Assembly (NCBI GenBank): GCA_910587105.1
Contig: CAJUMB010000088.1
Coordinates: forward strand, 1-8,407
Length of the DNA: 8,407 bases
Reading direction: 5' to 3'
From: an uncultured Lachnospiraceae bacterium
GTDB taxonomy: Bacteria > Bacillota > Clostridia > Lachnospirales > Lachnospiraceae
Shown here piece after piece: positions 6,436 through 8,407 of the stretch. Made by a program: the position numbers and the translations under genes. Within the stretch, counting starts at the first letter, position 1. Each line of letters opens with the position of its first letter. The notes beneath the pieces are model-generated. The model was given only the letters and a program-made list of their open reading frames with translations, had not been told where the DNA came from and ran no database searches.

Positions 6436-7188
6436 CTTTTTGGCATTGGCACTTGTAACATCCACCACCTGGTCATAGGATATCCCTTTTAAATTTGCCA
6501 GTTCTTTGGCAATGTAAGGAAGATTCAGCGAAGAATTACGTTTTCCCCTGTTGGGAACTGGGGACAGATATGGACAGTCTGTCTCCAGCACCAGCTGTGT
6601 AAGGGGCGCATATTCAGCCACCTCTTTCAGCTTCCTGGCATTGGAAAAGGTTACCACTCCTCCTATTCCCAGAAAAAGCCCCATATTCAAATATTCCCTG
6701 GCGGTCTCCACAGAATAGGAAAAACAGTGGATAATCCCCCCGTACATGTCCCCCGCCCTCAGCTCTTTCATCGTCTGCAGGGTATCTTCCGCCGCATCCC
6801 GGCTGTGTATGATAAACGGTTTCTTCTCCTGTCTGGCAATCTCCATCTGCTCACAGAACCATTTTTTCTGCAGCTGATGGCTTTCTTTATTCCAATGATA
6901 ATCCAGCCCGATCTCTCCAATGGCCACAGCTTTTGGATGGCCCAAAAGCCGGCGTATCTTCTCCAGAACCTGCCCGTCCATATCCCCAACCTCATCCGGG
7001 TGCACACCGATGGCTCCATATACAAAAGGATATTTCTCCATCAGGCGTACCACAGCCTCTATACTCTCCACTGTAGAGCACACATTCACTACAGCCTCAA
7101 TACCGGAATCTTCGAGAGAGTTCAGCAGCTCATCTCTGTCCGCGTCAAATGCTTCATCGTCGTAGTGTGCATGACTTTCAAAAATCAT
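6421..7188 (-). CDS. TatD-family metal-dependent hydrolase
   Basis: This 255-residue cytoplasmic TIM-barrel hydrolase is of the TatD/YabD type. Members of the family act as DNases or D-aminoacyl-tRNA deacylases; which applies here is not visible. Metal-binding residues are present in the expected order: SHAHYD (H6, H8), GEIGLDY (E92), IIHSRDA (H128), IIHCFS (H154) and LETDCPYLSP (D204). I chose the start at 7188 because AAAGGAG lies 5 nt upstream and the product begins right at the metal motif. The 13-residue longer reading from 7227 has no good ribosome binding site and would begin at the likely transcription start. The last 15 bp overlap the end of the convergent CapA-like gene. It is divergent from ispE; in Bacillus subtilis the tatD-type yabD and ispE genes are also found near each other. 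Confidence 0.94.
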   Translation of the reverse strand: MIFESHAHYDDEAFDADRDELLNSLEDSGIEAVVNVCSTVESIEAVVRLMEKYPFVYGAIGVHPDEVGDMDGQVLEKIRRLLGHPKAVAIGEIGLDYHWNKESHQLQKKWFCEQMEIARQEKKPFIIHSRDAAEDTLQTMKELRAGDMYGGIIHCFSYSVETAREYLNMGLFLGIGGVVTFSNARKLKEVAEYAPLTQLVLETDCPYLSPVPNRGKRNSSLNLPYIAKELANLKGISYDQVVDVTSANAKKLFGL

Positions 7189-7193
7189 ATCTT

Positions 7194-7200
7194 CTCCTTT
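7194..7200 (-). promoter_or_regulatory. Ribosome binding site of the TatD-family gene, decides the start
   Basis: AAAGGAG on the minus strand is separated by 5 nt from the ATG at 7188. It is much better placed than anything upstream of the alternative ATG at 7227. Confidence 0.8.
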
Positions 7201-7233
7201 CTCATTTTTAAATATGTCCGAATTCATTTATCC

Positions 7234-7242
7234 ATTGTAACA
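7234..7242 (-). promoter_or_regulatory. Extended -10 promoter of the TatD-family gene
   Basis: On the minus strand TGT-TACAAT is a 5-of-6 -10 hexamer with the TGn extension, like the element before the CapA-like gene. The predicted start near 7227 gives a leader of about 40 nt to the ATG at 7188. There is no good -35. Confidence 0.45.
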
Positions 7243-7262
7243 GATATTCACAGGAAAAAGTA

Positions 7263-7291
7263 TTGTAAATTCTCAAAAAAAACGTTAATAT
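7263..7291 (+). promoter_or_regulatory. Possible sigma-A promoter of ispE
   Basis: TTGTAA (7263-7268, 4 of 6) and TAATAT (7286-7291, 4 of 6) are separated by 17 bp. This lies in the divergent gap shared with the TatD-family gene and would give a leader of about 55 nt. A second -10-like sequence, CATAAT at 7298-7303, lacks a -35. The call is moderate to weak. Confidence 0.35.
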
Positions 7292-7353
7292 GGTTATCAT
7301 AATACATACAGGAACGCATCTGAACATTCACTTATGCCAAAACAGGAGAAATC

Positions 7354-8247
7354 ATGAGATTAAAAGCACTGGCAAAAATTAATCTGGGACTGGATATTTT
7401 AAGAAAACGTGACGATGGGTATCATGAAGTCCGGATGGTGATGCAGACCATACAGATGTACGATATCATTGACATCTGCAAGTGTTCCCGGCCTGGCATC
7501 CATTTAAAAACCAACCTGCCCTATGTCCCCACTGACCAGCGGAATCTGGTGTATAAAGCAGCCAGTCTGCTTATGGAAGAATTTCATATCAAATGCGGAC
7601 TGCACATCGCTTTAGAAAAATTTATCCCCGTATCTGCAGGAATGGCAGGGGGCAGCTCCGATGCGGCAGCCACCCTGATCGCAGTCAACCGGCTGTTCCA
7701 TCTGGGACTTTCCAAAGAAAATTTAATGGAGAGGGGTCTGGCAATCGGGGCTGACGTGCCTTACTGCATCATGCGCGGCACAGCCCTGGCAGAAGGCATC
7801 GGGGAAAAGCTCACTATGCTGCCCCCTGCCCCTGGATGCTATATACTCATCGGCAAACCGCCCATCAACGTTTCCACCCGGCAGGCCTACGAATCGCTGA
7901 ATCTGTCCCAAATCCGGCATCATCCGGATATCTACAGTCTGGTGCAGGCTATCCGGGATTACGATTTGGACGCTATGCTGCCCCACATGGAAAATGTATT
8001 CGAACCGGGGATTATAAAAGAATATCCTGTCATCGGAGAAATCAAAAAATTAATGCTGGAAAACGGCGCCGTTCATGCCATGATGAGTGGAAGCGGCCCT
8101 TCTGTATTCGGTATCTTCCGCTCCCGCTCAGCCGCAGGAAGAGCCGCGAACATACTGCGGAAAAGCCAGCTGGCCCGCACGGTCTTTACCACCCGGCTGT
8201 TCAACACTTCGGAGAGAACCCCTGCACCTTTGTCATCTTCTACTTAA
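7354..8247 (+). CDS. ispE: 4-diphosphocytidyl-2-C-methyl-D-erythritol kinase
   Basis: This cytoplasmic GHMP-superfamily kinase phosphorylates CDP-methylerythritol with ATP in the non-mevalonate (MEP) route to isoprenoid precursors. The 297 residues fit the family length. The N-terminus AKINLGLDILRKRDDGYHEV carries catalytic K8 and the typical GYHE block. The ATP-binding glycine-rich loop reads PVSAGMAGGSSDAAATL (92-108). GADVPYC (132-138) supplies catalytic D134, and the third GHMP motif is MMSGSGPSVFGIF (243-255). AGGAG lies 5 nt before the ATG. The presence of ispE shows that the organism uses the MEP pathway. It is divergent from the TatD-family gene and probably monocistronic, since an intrinsic terminator follows about 65 nt after the stop. 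Confidence 0.97.
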   Translation: MRLKALAKINLGLDILRKRDDGYHEVRMVMQTIQMYDIIDICKCSRPGIHLKTNLPYVPTDQRNLVYKAASLLMEEFHIKCGLHIALEKFIPVSAGMAGGSSDAAATLIAVNRLFHLGLSKENLMERGLAIGADVPYCIMRGTALAEGIGEKLTMLPPAPGCYILIGKPPINVSTRQAYESLNLSQIRHHPDIYSLVQAIRDYDLDAMLPHMENVFEPGIIKEYPVIGEIKKLMLENGAVHAMMSGSGPSVFGIFRSRSAAGRAANILRKSQLARTVFTTRLFNTSERTPAPLSSST

Positions 8248-8255
8248 TGTATGTT

Positions 8256-8373
8256 CAAAAAGCATTTTTAAGACACGCTATAGAATAAGAAATAAAAAAC
8301 CGCACATACTAAAAGAGATTCCTACGGGTATCTCTTTTTTTCGTATTAGAGTGTGTCTTAAAAATGCTTTTTG
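8256..8373. repeat. Compact element bounded by 21-bp perfect inverted repeats
   Basis: The 21 bases at 8256-8276 are the exact reverse complement of 8353-8373 (outer ends CAAAAAGC and GCTTTTTG, inner ends GACAC and GTGTC). The similarity continues imperfectly inward for about 12 more bases. The unit is 118 bp, begins 8 nt after the ispE stop, contains no coding potential and encloses the terminator. A 6-bp direct repeat, ATGTTC, occurs near both outer ends (8251-8256 and 8378-8383) but is not flush with the right arm. Size and structure suit a MITE-like or other dispersed intergenic repeat. A long transcript hairpin specific to ispE is the alternative. Confidence 0.65.
8311..8341 (+). terminator. 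Rho-independent terminator downstream of ispE
   Basis: AAAAGAGAT (8311-8319) pairs with ATCTCTTTT (8330-8338). After one T-T mismatch, CC pairs with GG around a TACG loop, giving a C(UACG)G tetraloop of the very stable UNCG class. A run of seven T (8335-8341) follows the GC part of the stem on the plus strand. It suits termination of ispE. The opposite strand has only a short T run, so it is probably one-way. Confidence 0.85.
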
Positions 8374-8407
8374 TCAGATGTTCGTCACACTTGGTGGGAG
8401 ATTTGTG

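Noticed and set aside
1..8407. CRISPR array, phage, toxin-antitoxin or defence system
   Set aside because: I saw no regularly spaced direct repeats, no small toxin-antitoxin gene pair, and no nuclease, helicase or integrase-type frames; the genes are housekeeping or envelope genes.

Overview
The window reads as chromosomal DNA of a Gram-positive, low-to-mid GC anaerobe. A Clostridia, Lachnospiraceae-like host is the best guess. This rests on strong AGGAG-type ribosome binding sites, a MEP-pathway ispE, a clostridial-style CapA-like protein and a VncRS-like two-component pair. That is inference from protein style, not from a database search. Most of the window is ordinary core and envelope gene content. 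I see no CRISPR array, phage, transposase, tRNA or rRNA.

Layout. At the left edge, on the minus strand, lie a two-component response regulator and its histidine kinase; the kinase is cut by the window edge before its ATP-binding domain. A 433-bp gap follows (1606-2038). It holds a sigma-A-like promoter for the two-component operon, a 10-bp perfect inverted repeat, a 24-base pure A/T run, and four DnaA-box-like nonamers just past the end of the next gene. Then comes trxB (thioredoxin reductase, minus). Divergent from it is a membrane-anchored DUF885 protein with an HEGFPGH zinc-type motif (plus), followed by a membrane-anchored CapA/PGA_cap-family protein (plus) with its own extended -10 promoter. 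The 3' end of the CapA-like gene overlaps by 15 bp, tail to tail, the 3' end of a TatD-family hydrolase gene (minus). Divergent from the TatD gene is ispE (plus). The right edge holds a strong intrinsic terminator nested inside a perfect 21-bp inverted repeat, a compact element of about 118 bp.

How the genes relate. The genes do not form one pathway. trxB serves thiol redox balance, ispE isoprenoid synthesis and the TatD protein nucleic acid or D-aminoacyl-tRNA turnover. The DUF885 and CapA-like proteins both probably sit on the outer face of the membrane, and the two-component pair senses the envelope. The most notable points are the DnaA-box array beside an AT-rich stretch, the CapA-like protein in which five conserved motif positions are all replaced (a likely pseudoenzyme), and the inverted-repeat element around the ispE terminator.
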